Positions 43,952 through 54,100 of a stretch of 56,043 nucleotides of DNA are shown here, piece by piece; position 1 is the stretch's first letter, and the number at the start of each line of letters is the position of its first letter. Source of the stretch: an uncultured Eubacteriales bacterium (GTDB lineage: Bacteria; Bacillota; Clostridia; Saccharofermentanales; Fastidiosipilaceae). The position numbers were made by a program, and so were the translations under genes. Location of the stretch: positions 1-56,043 of the forward strand of contig CABKML010000011.1 of NCBI GenBank assembly GCA_902373515.1. The letters run 5' to 3'. The notes under the pieces are model-generated. The model ran no database searches. It was not told the origin of the DNA and saw only the letters and a list, made by a program, of their open reading frames with translations.

Positions 43952-45001
43952 TCAGTTTTTTGGCGGCCACAACTGTTGCGGATATAATTCCTCGGCGACT
44001 AATTTACAAATAGCAGCTTGAACTTTGGGATAGTCGTCCTGATAAGTTAAACCGAACCACTGGTTATTTCCCTGATAGACTTTAACCTGAACTTCTTCCC
44101 GTTTAACAGCCTCGCCGACTGCCAAAGGCAAATAGCACTCAGCTTTCAGAGGCGCGGCAGCTAATTTATTTTGCAGAAAATCGCTGAGATAATCTTGGCA
44201 AAGAGCAAAAATAGAATAATCAAAAGCCCAAATATTCATTGATACGGGAGTTTTGCCGGAAATAGTGCGCCAGCTTGCTCCTCCGTCTTCAGAATAAGCA
44301 ATCACCCGTTCCCGCTCCTGTTTTTCTTTTAATAAGACAGCCTGCAACGAACAGCTGTCGGCATCACAATCCACCCTCTCGCCGTCAACAATTTCGGCCG
44401 TCGGCGGTAAATAACCGATTTGTGTCCGCTCATTAATCCGCTCCAAGTAAGAATCTGGGGTTAATTCACAGACGCCGCGCGAGACGAAGCCCATTTCGCT
44501 GAGCGTTTTATCCAATTCATAAGCGACCATCGCATACTGCTTAAGCGCTACGCCGTTTCGCTTTTGCGGCTGTTCATTAGCATCAAAATAATCGGCTAAA
44601 GTTTGAAAAGCCTGCGGGCCGTAATAATCGTCGGCATTGATTACGACAATTTTTTCATCCGGTTTAACGCTGTTACGAGCACAGTATAAAGCATGTGCCG
44701 TACCTAAAGGTTTGACCCGAGCCGGATCAAGCGTAACTGCCTGCGGTAAATCGTTAAAGTCCTGAAAAGCATAACGAACTTCAATATAAGGGCGCAGATG
44801 AGAGCCGATAGCCGCCTCAAAAGCTGCACGCATTTCCGCCTTAATAATAAATACTACAGCGCTGAATCCGGCACGCAAAGCATCATAAACGCTGTAATCC
44901 AGAAGTACTTCATTGTAAGCGTTTACCGCCCGTACCTGTTTCAAACTGCCGAATCTGCTGGCCAAACCTGCCGCCAAAACAACTAAAACTTTCTTACTCA
45001 T
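43952..45001 (-). CDS. Nucleotidyltransferase family protein
   Basis: 349 residues. An NTP-transferase fold is shown by LAAGLASRFGSLKQ (the G-x-x-x-R-x-G-x-x-K loop that binds NTP) and later VVINADDYYG (metal Asp). It resembles sugar-1-phosphate or LicC-type nucleotidyltransferases, but the C-terminal half is not one I recognise. It follows trxB by 16 bp. Substrate unknown. Confidence 0.75.
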   Translation of the reverse strand: MSKKVLVVLAAGLASRFGSLKQVRAVNAYNEVLLDYSVYDALRAGFSAVVFIIKAEMRAAFEAAIGSHLRPYIEVRYAFQDFNDLPQAVTLDPARVKPLGTAHALYCARNSVKPDEKIVVINADDYYGPQAFQTLADYFDANEQPQKRNGVALKQYAMVAYELDKTLSEMGFVSRGVCELTPDSYLERINERTQIGYLPPTAEIVDGERVDCDADSCSLQAVLLKEKQERERVIAYSEDGGASWRTISGKTPVSMNIWAFDYSIFALCQDYLSDFLQNKLAAAPLKAECYLPLAVGEAVKREEVQVKVYQGNNQWFGLTYQDDYPKVQAAICKLVAEELYPQQLWPPKN

Positions 45002-45017
45002 CCCGACCTCCTTAATC

Positions 45018-45986
45018 TTAATTCAAACTGCTTAAATACTCTTGGGCTTTATATGCTGCCAAAGCTCCGTCAGCCGCCGCTGTAACAACTTGTCTTAAAT
45101 TTGTGTCACGCAAATCTCCGGCGGCAAATACGCCCGGCACAACAGTTTTCAGGTCCCGATCCGTCTGCACACAATTATGCCGATCAAGCAGCAGCGAAGT
45201 TGCCTCATTTTGCAAAAAGCCGCTGTTCGGTTCTTCGCCTGCCATAATAAAAACTCCGTCCGCCTGTAAATCTACTGTCTGTCCATCTGTGCGCCGGCAA
45301 AAGCGCATGCCGCAAAACTGCTCTTCTCCGTCGATTTTTTCCTGTAAAAAAGCTTGCGGCAACAGATTATAAAAAACTTGAACTTTAGGATTTTGCAATA
45401 CCCGCTCAACTTCTATTTTATTCGCTCGGGCCACATCTCGACGTAAAACCTGCTTAACCGATTTCACATAGCGACTGAGATAGGTACTGGCAGCGAAAGC
45501 CGAATTACCGCCGCCGATAACCAGAACGTCTTTATCTTTATAAAAGCGACCGTCACACACGGCACAATAACTCACGCCCCGGCCTCTAAGTTCGTTTTCA
45601 GCTTCCAAGCCTAAAGTGCGTTCCCGGCAACCTGTTGCCAGAATCAAACTGCGCCCCCGATAAGTATGCCGCCGGGTTTGCACCGACTTGACGGCAGCAT
45701 CTATATCTGTCACTTCCTGTACCTGTTCATAGGCGATTTTAACCGGCAGAGTTTGAATTTGCTTTTCCAATTTGGCTGCTAATTCCGGTCCTTTAATTAA
45801 AGTTTCGCCCGGGTAATTCTCCAAGTTGTCAATAGTTAACAATTTACCGCCGCAACCTGCCGGATCCAGCCCCAACACTTTCAAGCCGTCTCTGGCAGCA
45901 TAAAGACAAGCTGTCAATCCGGCCGGGCCAAGGCCTGCCACAATCACATCATAAATTGTTGTATCAATCAAGCGCTCACCTGTCAT
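45018..45986 (-). CDS. trxB: Thioredoxin reductase
   Basis: FAD flavoprotein that reduces thioredoxin. FAD-binding GLGPAGLTACLYAARDGL near the start, redox-active CAVCDG, NAD(P)H motif GGGNSAFAAS, and GVFAAGDLRD near the C-terminus. Length 322 is typical. ATG 45986 after AGGTGACACT. Confidence 0.93.
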   Translation of the reverse strand: MTGERLIDTTIYDVIVAGLGPAGLTACLYAARDGLKVLGLDPAGCGGKLLTIDNLENYPGETLIKGPELAAKLEKQIQTLPVKIAYEQVQEVTDIDAAVKSVQTRRHTYRGRSLILATGCRERTLGLEAENELRGRGVSYCAVCDGRFYKDKDVLVIGGGNSAFAASTYLSRYVKSVKQVLRRDVARANKIEVERVLQNPKVQVFYNLLPQAFLQEKIDGEEQFCGMRFCRRTDGQTVDLQADGVFIMAGEEPNSGFLQNEATSLLLDRHNCVQTDRDLKTVVPGVFAAGDLRDTNLRQVVTAAADGALAAYKAQEYLSSLN

Positions 45987-46059
45987 AGTGTCACCTTTTC
46001 CTTAAATTTAAGTCCATTTTGTTTATCTTAGCTGTTAAGCGGAAAAATAACAAGTAGAC

Positions 46060-46101
46060 GAAAAAACCGCCCGCCGGGAAACTTATTCCCGCCAAGCGGC
46101 T
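46060..46101 (-). terminator. Terminator of the acyl-CoA synthetase operon
   Basis: A stem of about 14 pairs (GCCGCTTGGCGGGAA with TTCCCGGCGGGCGGT, including G-U pairs and one mismatch) ends in TTTTTT on the minus strand, 27 bp after the stop codon. Confidence 0.82.
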
Positions 46102-46127
46102 GTTTCAAATTTCTGCTACCGACAAGT

Positions 46128-48017
46128 TCATTTGCTTAAATCATCAAGATTAAGCACCTGACTACCTTTGGTATAATCTATTTCGTTCGCAGTCAACTTG
46201 GCAATAACCTGTTCCCTGGTCGCTTCCCGCTTCACTTTCAGAGTTGTCGTACAAATCATATCCGTCTCGGAATAGAAAACTGAACGCAATTTTTTGAAAC
46301 TCGGCATGGTAGCACTCATGTTGTCCACAAGTGTTTTTATTGCCTCCCGCACCTGTTCCTTGCTTAATCCCTGCTCTTTGATATATTCCGCATCCGTTTG
46401 TAAACGTGCCAACAGAATAACTTCGCTGTCGGCCATTGTTTCACCCCAAACTAAAGCTCGCTTAACTAAATCATTAACTTCCAACTGTTCTTCCAGTTCT
46501 TCCGGGAAAACCTTCTTACCGTTGTGCAGAACAATCATCGATTTGACACGACCGGTAATTTCCAGGACCTGCTTTTCCTTATTAATATGAGCAACATCGA
46601 AAGTACGTAACCAGCCGCTCGGTAACAAAGTGGCCTCCGTAGCTTGTTCATCTTCATAATAACCCAACATGGTAATATGCAGTTCCCGCTCTTCCGGTTT
46701 ACTGTCGAGTGCAGGATAATCATTAATCTTAACCAGAATTTCGCCGTCCTGTCCGTCTTCTTCATTATCAATAGCTACTGTAACTCCGCCTAACGGTTGA
46801 CCGCAGGAACCGGCTACCGCGTAATAGGAATTACAACCGGCGACAACCGGCGTACACTCGGTTAATCCGTAACCTTGCAGAACTTCAATTCCCAGCTCAT
46901 GGAAAAAGTCCACCACATTGCGGCGAATAGGGGCCGCACCGGTAATTCCGACAGCTACCTCGCCGCCGAAGTTAGCCAAAATCGGGCGGAAAAGGCGACG
47001 TCTGCAATCAAATCCCAAATTATAAAGGAAACGACTCAGGCCGCGCAAAATATTAAACAGGAACAATTTCTTCTGTTTACGCAAAGCTGTGAAAATTTTC
47101 TTATACAAAGCATCGTAAATTGCCGGTACACCGATTAACAAATTGGGATGATATTCCAACAAATTCTTGCTCAAATAGCGTAAACCGTCACACATACTGA
47201 TTTCGCCGCCCAATGCCAGCACCGCCTGAAAACCGCAAGTGTTTTCGAAGCAATGATGTAAAGGCAGCAAACATAAGTGTTTCAAAGGCCGCGGCATGTC
47301 AATTACCCGCAACAAAGCTGTCAAATCGCTCGTAATATTATAGTGACTCAGCATAACGGCTTTACTTCTGGCTGTTGTACCCGACGTAAACAGTAAAGCA
47401 GCCGTTGATTGCGGCAGGAGCTGCAGGCGTTGCGCCTCTTCACCTGTACGTTCCGACTCTCTGCCGGCCTTAAGCAGTGAATTCAGGCTTTGATAACCGA
47501 AGTCCTGCGCTGCCTGTAACAGCAGAGCCTGATTCTTTTCACTTTCTTTCTCCAGGCACATATAAATTTTATTCTGCAGCAAAGGTAAATCTTTAATAGC
47601 CGCTCCCAGTTTCGTCATATAGGCGGCATCACAAACAAAAGTATCTACTTTTCCGCGTTCCAGCAAAGGTAAAAGTTCCTGGGCCGGCAACATGGGATCC
47701 AACGGAACGATAGTTCCTAAATGCATAACCGTAGCTAGATAAGTCAAACACCAGTAATAAGAATTGGCTCCGACAACGGCAATTTTTCTCAGTGATTTAT
47801 TATCGCTCTGTAAATCTTTCAAAGCTACCGCCAAAGCCTCGGCATCTTCAGATGTTTCCCGATAAGTTCTGCTTACAGGAACTTCATCTTTAGGATTATT
47901 GCGGAAACGGAAGGCGATGTGATCAGCGTATTCCCTGAAAGTTCGAGTGTAAAAATCATACAAATTCAAATCGGGATAATACTCCGGTTTGTATATTTTT
48001 CCTGTTAATATCTCCAT
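46128..48017 (-). CDS. AMP-forming acyl-CoA synthetase (long-chain fatty acid type)
   Basis: Adenylate-forming enzyme, 629 residues from ATG 48017 (AAGGAGATTGTT upstream). Motifs: LLFTSGTTARSKAVMLSH (P-loop), GYGLTECTPVV (A5), and GWLRTFDVAHI followed by the hinge TGRVKSMIVLHNGKKV. Predicted to activate fatty acids at the membrane face; chain length not deducible. It is downstream of the zinc-ribbon gene (37 bp). Confidence 0.88.
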   Translation of the reverse strand: MEILTGKIYKPEYYPDLNLYDFYTRTFREYADHIAFRFRNNPKDEVPVSRTYRETSEDAEALAVALKDLQSDNKSLRKIAVVGANSYYWCLTYLATVMHLGTIVPLDPMLPAQELLPLLERGKVDTFVCDAAYMTKLGAAIKDLPLLQNKIYMCLEKESEKNQALLLQAAQDFGYQSLNSLLKAGRESERTGEEAQRLQLLPQSTAALLFTSGTTARSKAVMLSHYNITSDLTALLRVIDMPRPLKHLCLLPLHHCFENTCGFQAVLALGGEISMCDGLRYLSKNLLEYHPNLLIGVPAIYDALYKKIFTALRKQKKLFLFNILRGLSRFLYNLGFDCRRRLFRPILANFGGEVAVGITGAAPIRRNVVDFFHELGIEVLQGYGLTECTPVVAGCNSYYAVAGSCGQPLGGVTVAIDNEEDGQDGEILVKINDYPALDSKPEERELHITMLGYYEDEQATEATLLPSGWLRTFDVAHINKEKQVLEITGRVKSMIVLHNGKKVFPEELEEQLEVNDLVKRALVWGETMADSEVILLARLQTDAEYIKEQGLSKEQVREAIKTLVDNMSATMPSFKKLRSVFYSETDMICTTTLKVKREATREQVIAKLTANEIDYTKGSQVLNLDDLSK

Positions 48018-48054
48018 AACAATCTCCTTCAATCAGGTGGCGGCAAGTTAAAAA

Positions 48055-48825
48055 TTAACGGGTACGGGTCATCGGGCTGACAGTAATATCGTCAGCGGAA
48101 TTTACCGTCAATTCATTGCTGTTTTTGCTACTGATAACCTGAACTTTAACCTGAGAAACTTTGTCCTTCTTGATCTGTGAGCAGGCAGTATACCAGTCTG
48201 CTCCCAATTTGCGCATCTCTTCCTCGCTCAGATCTTTACCTGTAACCAGGCGAACGTTGGTAATATCCTGATTCAATACGGCCAGACAATCTGTCGCCGT
48301 TCTGTTTTCCGCCAAATATGACTTATCAACCAGTTGATCCAGTTTACCGAATAAAGCCGCAGTTTCCGCCTGACAGCGCAAATAGCCCGGGACAGTCAAA
48401 GCTATCAATAAAGCTAAAGGTAAAATAACCAAACCTAAAGCCAACGCTATTGCTGTCGGTAATTTAACTTTCGGCACCTGCAACAAGTCGCATTTCATCA
48501 TTTTCAAGCGGGAAACTGCCGACAAGTCATTATCTTTGTTTTCTTTGCGCATGATATTGTCATAATTGTGCTTGGATTTGACTGCCTTATTAGTAGGGGA
48601 ATTGTCTCCTGCTTCCAGCCGCCAACTGCTCATGCGCTCATCCATCGGCGGCGCATCGGCGATTACAGCATGCGGGAAAGTGGGTTTCACATCCGCTTTC
48701 AGTATTTCTTGCGCTTCTTCAGTCGGTGTCAAAGCCCAACAAAATAAACAACGCGCCTCGGGCTTAGCCGGATTAACCTGAATCAGTGAACCGCAATTTT
48801 TACAGATACCTTCGATATATGCCAT
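48055..48825 (-). CDS. Zinc-ribbon membrane protein, unknown function
   Basis: 256 residues. An N-terminal zinc ribbon with Cys8, 11, 26 and 29 (CKNC..CLFC) is followed by a polar linker to about residue 120, one membrane segment (AIALALGLVILPLALLIALTV) and an extracellular-type C-terminal domain of about 100 residues. I do not recognise a family. It is in the same transcription unit as the acyl-CoA synthetase. Confidence 0.65.
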   Translation of the reverse strand: MAYIEGICKNCGSLIQVNPAKPEARCLFCWALTPTEEAQEILKADVKPTFPHAVIADAPPMDERMSSWRLEAGDNSPTNKAVKSKHNYDNIMRKENKDNDLSAVSRLKMMKCDLLQVPKVKLPTAIALALGLVILPLALLIALTVPGYLRCQAETAALFGKLDQLVDKSYLAENRTATDCLAVLNQDITNVRLVTGKDLSEEEMRKLGADWYTACSQIKKDKVSQVKVQVISSKNSNELTVNSADDITVSPMTRTR

Positions 48826-48885
48826 TAAATTTTCTCCTAAATTCGGGCACCACAGGCCCGCTTATAGCTCTTTTCCGTTTTTAAC

Positions 48886-48914
48886 ATTATAATTGGTGCA
48901 GGGAATGAAAGCAA
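48886..48914 (-). promoter_or_regulatory. Candidate promoter of the zinc-ribbon/acyl-CoA synthetase unit
   Basis: Minus strand TTGCTT, 17 bp, TATAAT, about 60 bp before the gene. The AT-rich ATTATAAT also offers a plus-strand TATAAT (48888-48893) for galK, so the same DNA may serve both directions. Confidence 0.5.
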
Positions 48915-48997
48915 GAAAAGCACTTTTACCCTTTTGTGAAAGCCTGTTTGTTCTCTTCCCGCACCGATATATTATTGAAAAGAGGTTTTATCCCTTC

Positions 48998-50290
48998 ATG
49001 AGCGACCATGCATCCTTAATTTCCCGTTATTTGCCCGCCTTACAGAAATTATACGGGGCAGATGAACAGACTTATCAGCAAGCTTATAAACGTTATCTTC
49101 AGCTGGAAGATTTGTTTTACAGTGTTTTCCCCGCAGCTTCCGCCCGAACGGACGTCAAATTTTACAGCACTCCGGGAAGAAGTGAGATTCTGGGTAATCA
49201 CACCGATCATCAAAAAGGTCACGTTATTTGCGCTTCTATCAGTTTGGATATTATAGCTGCCGTTCAGCCGACGGACAGCGGCATTATCCGCCTGCATTCC
49301 GAGGGATATAATCAGCTCATTGAAATTAATTTGAACGATTTGGCGGTCAAAGAATCCGAATTCGGCAAGACTGCCGCCTTAATTCGCGGTACAGTTCGCA
49401 AAATGCAGGATGAGGGCCTGAAAATCGGAGGATTCGATGCCTGTGTTATTTCCAATGTTCCCGGAGGTTCCGGTCTGTCTTCCTCCGCTGCCTTTGAAGT
49501 TCTGTTGGTCACTATTATTGATGATTTATATAACGGCAATCAGCTTTCACCTTTGAAGAGAGCACAAATTTCTCAATATGCGGAAAATGTCTATTTCAAC
49601 AAGCCTTGCGGTCTGATGGACCAATGCGGTACCAGTTTCGGCGGCTTAATCGCGCTTGATTTTGCCGACAGTAAACAAATTAAAGTTAAACAACTTGCTA
49701 ATCCGCTGACTTCCAGTAATTACCGTTTGTTAATTACTAAAACCGGCGGCAGTCATGCCGATTTAACGGCTGATTATGCCGCAATTCCGACAGAAATGAA
49801 AGAAGTGGCACACTGTTTCGGCAAAAATTATTTAGCTGAAGTCCCGGCTGCAGATTTTTGGCGTCGTTTAGGCCAATTGCGCGAACAGGTCAGCGATCGG
49901 GCTCTGTTGCGGGCTTTTCATTTTTTCCAGGAAGAGGAACGGGTTGCTCAGGCTATTTCTGCTTTGGAGCGGCAGGATTTACCGGCTTTCTTCGCTGTAG
50001 TTCGAGCTTCAGGTTTAAGTTCCGCTTTGCTTTTACAGAACATTTACAGCAATCATGCGCCTTTACAGCAGGGCGTATCCCTCGCTTTGGCTTTGAGTGA
50101 AAAAGTTTTGCAGGGTCAAGGCGCCTGCAGAGTGCACGGCGGCGGTTTCGCCGGTACAATTCAAGCTTATGTTCCCACAGAACTGGTGGAAGAATACCGT
50201 CAGACTCTCGAGCAGGTTTTAGGGCAAGGTTCCGTGTACGATTTGCAAATTCGTCCTTACGGTTCGCTCAATCTCGCAAATCTCCTGTAA
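48998..50290 (+). CDS. galK: Galactokinase (GHMP family)
   Basis: 430 residues. Signature GRSEILGNHTDHQKGHV for galactose binding, ATP loop NVPGGSGLSSSAAFEVLL, and the Cys-Gly-Leu-Met-Asp-Gln segment CGLMDQCGTSFGG. Start chosen at ATG 48998 (AGAGG 12 nt upstream); a longer reading from 48893 adds 35 residues unlike galactokinases and has no SD. Other Leloir genes are not in the window. Confidence 0.88.
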   Translation: MSDHASLISRYLPALQKLYGADEQTYQQAYKRYLQLEDLFYSVFPAASARTDVKFYSTPGRSEILGNHTDHQKGHVICASISLDIIAAVQPTDSGIIRLHSEGYNQLIEINLNDLAVKESEFGKTAALIRGTVRKMQDEGLKIGGFDACVISNVPGGSGLSSSAAFEVLLVTIIDDLYNGNQLSPLKRAQISQYAENVYFNKPCGLMDQCGTSFGGLIALDFADSKQIKVKQLANPLTSSNYRLLITKTGGSHADLTADYAAIPTEMKEVAHCFGKNYLAEVPAADFWRRLGQLREQVSDRALLRAFHFFQEEERVAQAISALERQDLPAFFAVVRASGLSSALLLQNIYSNHAPLQQGVSLALALSEKVLQGQGACRVHGGGFAGTIQAYVPTELVEEYRQTLEQVLGQGSVYDLQIRPYGSLNLANLL

Positions 50291-50316
50291 ATCAGGCAGG
50301 CCGGAAAGGGAAGAAC

Positions 50317-51132
50317 ATGTCCGACAACTTAAATACAGCTTTAGCCGATTTTTTAGACTATTTCTGTTTCCGGCTCTGCCATCAGGCAGCGCAAATGGCC
50401 GCGGCAGTTGGGGAAACACCGATTGCCGCTTTGATTTTGCCGCATAATATTCGTTGCCGTTTGGCAGAAATTTTAACCGAAGAGCAGAAACAGGCGCTTT
50501 TCACCTTCGTCTCCTTGCCGTCTGCCGCCAAGTTTACCGTTTCGAGTCAAATTTTGCAGCAAAAGGATTTACTGTCGTCTTCGCTCTTACCGGTTTCTAC
50601 CCAGCGAACGGAGAAACAGCAGAACGACGTGCCGGCAACTCGAACGGATTTTTTCCTGAATACTCAATCTGATATTTGGGCTCTGCTTGCCCGGGAAATT
50701 GTCGGATACAGTTACAATCAACGGGAAGAGGCACAAAATATTTTCGGGCATTGCGAATGTCTTTTACTCCGGGAAATCAGTCAAAAAATCAATTCCCGGA
50801 GGCTCTCCGACTATGATTTATACGTCAATTTGGAACCGTGCCTATTGTGTGCGGCGGCTTTAATCAACGCTCAAATAGCGGAAGTTCATTTTCTGCTACG
50901 CAACGATAAAGCCGGAGCTTTGGTTTCCCGCAGTAATTTATTCGATTTCAGCTGGTTGAATTATCACCCCGGATATAAACAGTACGAAGATTCCTGTTTA
51001 AGTACGGAAGGGCAAAATTTATTGCGCACTTTCTTCCGCCGGCTGCGGCAACGAAATCGGGCGGCCGGTTCGAAACAAGTACGAAAAAAAGCCTATCAGC
51101 AGCACGGCAAAACGCTTATCAGTCCGAATTGA
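50317..51132 (+). CDS. TadA-like tRNA adenosine deaminase with internal insertion
   Basis: 271 residues against about 150-170 for TadA. The family order is kept but split: an N-terminal helix and GETPIAALIL (32-41; TadA GEVPVGAVIV), then about 85 extra residues, then EIVGYSYNQREEAQNIFGHCE (His145 and Glu147 in place of HAE) and LEPCLLC (Cys175, Cys178), followed by DKAGAL. Zinc ligands and the catalytic Glu are all present, so it is likely active in making inosine at tRNA-Arg position 34. The start has AAGGGAAGAAC in front. It follows galK by 26 bp and its 3' end overlaps addA convergently by 14 bp. Confidence 0.8.
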   Translation: MSDNLNTALADFLDYFCFRLCHQAAQMAAAVGETPIAALILPHNIRCRLAEILTEEQKQALFTFVSLPSAAKFTVSSQILQQKDLLSSSLLPVSTQRTEKQQNDVPATRTDFFLNTQSDIWALLAREIVGYSYNQREEAQNIFGHCECLLLREISQKINSRRLSDYDLYVNLEPCLLCAAALINAQIAEVHFLLRNDKAGALVSRSNLFDFSWLNYHPGYKQYEDSCLSTEGQNLLRTFFRRLRQRNRAAGSKQVRKKAYQQHGKTLISPN

Positions 51133-54100
51133 ATTTGAATTCTATCGGAATATACCCGGCAGCGGCAACGGAGTAAATGTAAATATGCAGATGTTTTCGC
51201 GCTTCCGCGGCTGTCATATGTAAGCCGGTTTGCAAAGCCGAAGCATATAACTGTAACTGCAGCGTATACATTTTTTTCAAGTGTGCGACGATATCGCCGG
51301 GTTTCTTCTTCGCATCGGAGAGAGAGTCCGTCTTATAATCTATCAGATAAACTTCCTCTCCCACCTGCAACCACAAATCAATAACACCCTGAATGGTAAT
51401 ATAAGGTTTTATTTCTTTCATATTCTCCGGCTGCAACTGCGGTAAATTAAAATCCGCCTGAGAAAATAAATGCAAAAAATCGGCCAGCGGGTAACGAACA
51501 GTAAAGCGATGTTCCCGATAGACGGCCGCATTTGTCCGTCCTTCCTGCACCGCCTGCCAGGCTTGGAACAATTGGGTGTTTTCAGTTGCGTTTACAAGCG
51601 ATAATTTTTGTTGTTGCGGCAAATATAAAGGCAACAATTTCGGTAATACCGGCCGAATAATTTTATCTTCTTCAGCGCCGATTATATTATTTTGCAGCAT
51701 ATAATCCAGTTGCCGGGTCAAAAAATCGAGGGTCAAAGCTTGCGTTTGCAGTGAGGTTATATCTACTAATTGTAAGTAGCGATGAATTAAAGTGCCTTTA
51801 GCAGCAGCTTCCGGCTGCTTGTTTCTGTTCCGACTGTCGTCAGCAAGCGCAAATTGCAGCTCGGCCGGACGCACATTGATACTGTTCACCGCCAAATCAA
51901 GTTGCGGTAAAAGTGCGACGGCCTCTTCTTTCTCCCACTTGTCGGCAACCTTTTTCAGGACACTGACTGCATATTTACTTTGTAACGGAGCTAATTGGCG
52001 TTCCTGCAATATTTGTTGTTGCGCTTGACTTTGTTTAACAAAATTATGCCAATAATCAGCACCGACAGCCTCGAATTCCGGCTGCAATCCCCGCTTTTCC
52101 GCCTGGATAAGCGCCGTTTCCCCGGCACAGTCCTCTTGGGTCAGCGCTGTCGTTTTTTGTAAAACTCCGGCTAAAATCGGAGCGATATTTTGTGCCTGTT
52201 CAGAATCGAGCAAAAGGTTCAGGTCGTTTTTCTCCGGGACAATTAAAGGTAACTGCCGATTTCGCAGACATCTGGCTTTTTCTACCTTGTCCGTACCGCT
52301 CAACTTTACCTCGGGCAAAATCGGCTCAGCCTCAGGCTCCGGCACAGCGGCTGCAACATCTATAGCTGCAGCTGCAATCAATTTATCTCTCAACGCCGGC
52401 GGCAAATAACACTCCGCCAATAATCTGTAACGTTCCGCTAAGGACAAACAAGTCACATTATAGCAAGCTTCCGGGCCCTTTTTCACTTGGGCTTTAATCT
52501 CCGGCTTAAAGCTTTGCTGCAATAAAAGGTCCGGCAAAAAAGTGCGATTTTGCAATAACTTCGTCTCTGCCGTCACCGGTAATTTCTGTTGTAAAGCATA
52601 TGCCAACAATTTTTCATAGCTGCTGTTTCTATAAAGCAGATTAAGTTCAGGTTTAAGGTCGAGTTTCTCACCGGTCGGCAATTTCGAGGGCCGGCTGTTA
52701 ACGTAAAGGTGCAAGGAAATTTTCGCGCGGGTCAAAGCTACATATAACAATCTGAGTTCTTCAGCATAAGTTTCTCGCCGTTCCAGGATTTTTTCCGCTA
52801 AACCCGTCGTACTGATAACTTGCAGCAAATCGTCAATGACGCTGTCATGCATACTGAAACCCAATTGCTCATTAAAACTGACAGCGGTCGTTTTATTCTT
52901 AATGCTGTAATCCAGACCGGCGATAAAAACGTGTTCAAATTCCAGGCCCTTGGACGCATGAAAAGTCAACAAGTTAATTTCCTGCTCGGAATTAAGCTCC
53001 TCTTCCGGGCACAAATCTGTCGGTCTAGTGAAAATTCCGGCAAAATCGGCTATTGTCAGCCGGGGATTGCTTTGCTCCGCCCGACTCAGATAATGCCTGA
53101 AAGCCGCAAGATACAGAGGTTGCAAAGAATCATCTTCTTTTTTGGCCCAAATATATTCACTCAGAATTATTTTCCACGCTTTAGAAAAACTCAAAGTTCG
53201 GAACAAAGCCTGCCATCTTTGCAGATGCTGCAAATCTGTCAGTAAAGTTTCAGCCAAATCAACTTTTATGTATTTTTCCGGAATTACCGGATTTTCCGCC
53301 AGACGTTTCTGTAATAAAGCATAAAGTCCGGTTTGCAGATATGGCGGCAAATCTGTTCCTTTTCTCAACTTCAGCCACCCTGCCGCCGCATACAAATACA
53401 CAAGCTGATAAAACGGCGCATATGTTAAAGTCGTTCGGCACACTTCATCCGTATCTTTCAGTTCTTCGGTCAGATCCTGTATTGTCGCTTTTATTTCCGC
53501 CAAATTATTCAAGCTGAGCGGTAAAGGCATATAATCCGAAGTTAAAGCGGTCGCTAAAACTTCATCATCAAGCGGATTATGCAGCGCCTGTACCAGAAAA
53601 TACCATTTGCACTGTTCCCGATTCGGCAGATTATCATAAGTTTCTTCCGTTGTTTCGTCATTTTTACGTTCGCTGAGCCGGCACGCTATATTCAGTCTTT
53701 GTAAAGCAGCTTTTACTTTGCTTAACTTAGCATGTGATCTTGCCAAAACGGCAATCTCCGCTTCCGGCTCCCGTTCAAGCAGTTTTTTGATACTGAAAGC
53801 GATTAAGTCCGCTTCTATATCGCCTACCTTCACTTTTTCTTTAATTAATTTATCTCCGCCACGCAACTTGCCGGCGACTTTAAATTGGGCCACAGCAGCT
53901 TGAGCGGCCGCCAAATTCATTGCCTCCTCCCGGCAGCTTTCCTCCGCTTCGTTGACACTGACAATTTCAACTGCCAAAGGCACTTTATTCTCGGCTTCCG
54001 CCTGCTGCAACTGCGGTGCCAGATTAAACGCATGGCCGTCGGCAATATAATCGAAGCCGACCGAATCAGGTTTTAGCAAATTTTGAAACAGCAAATTACA

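Noticed and set aside
48893..48997. Longer galactokinase start giving 35 additional residues.
   Set aside because: The added residues are unlike the family and the upstream ATG has its purine run too close. ATG 48998 fits better.
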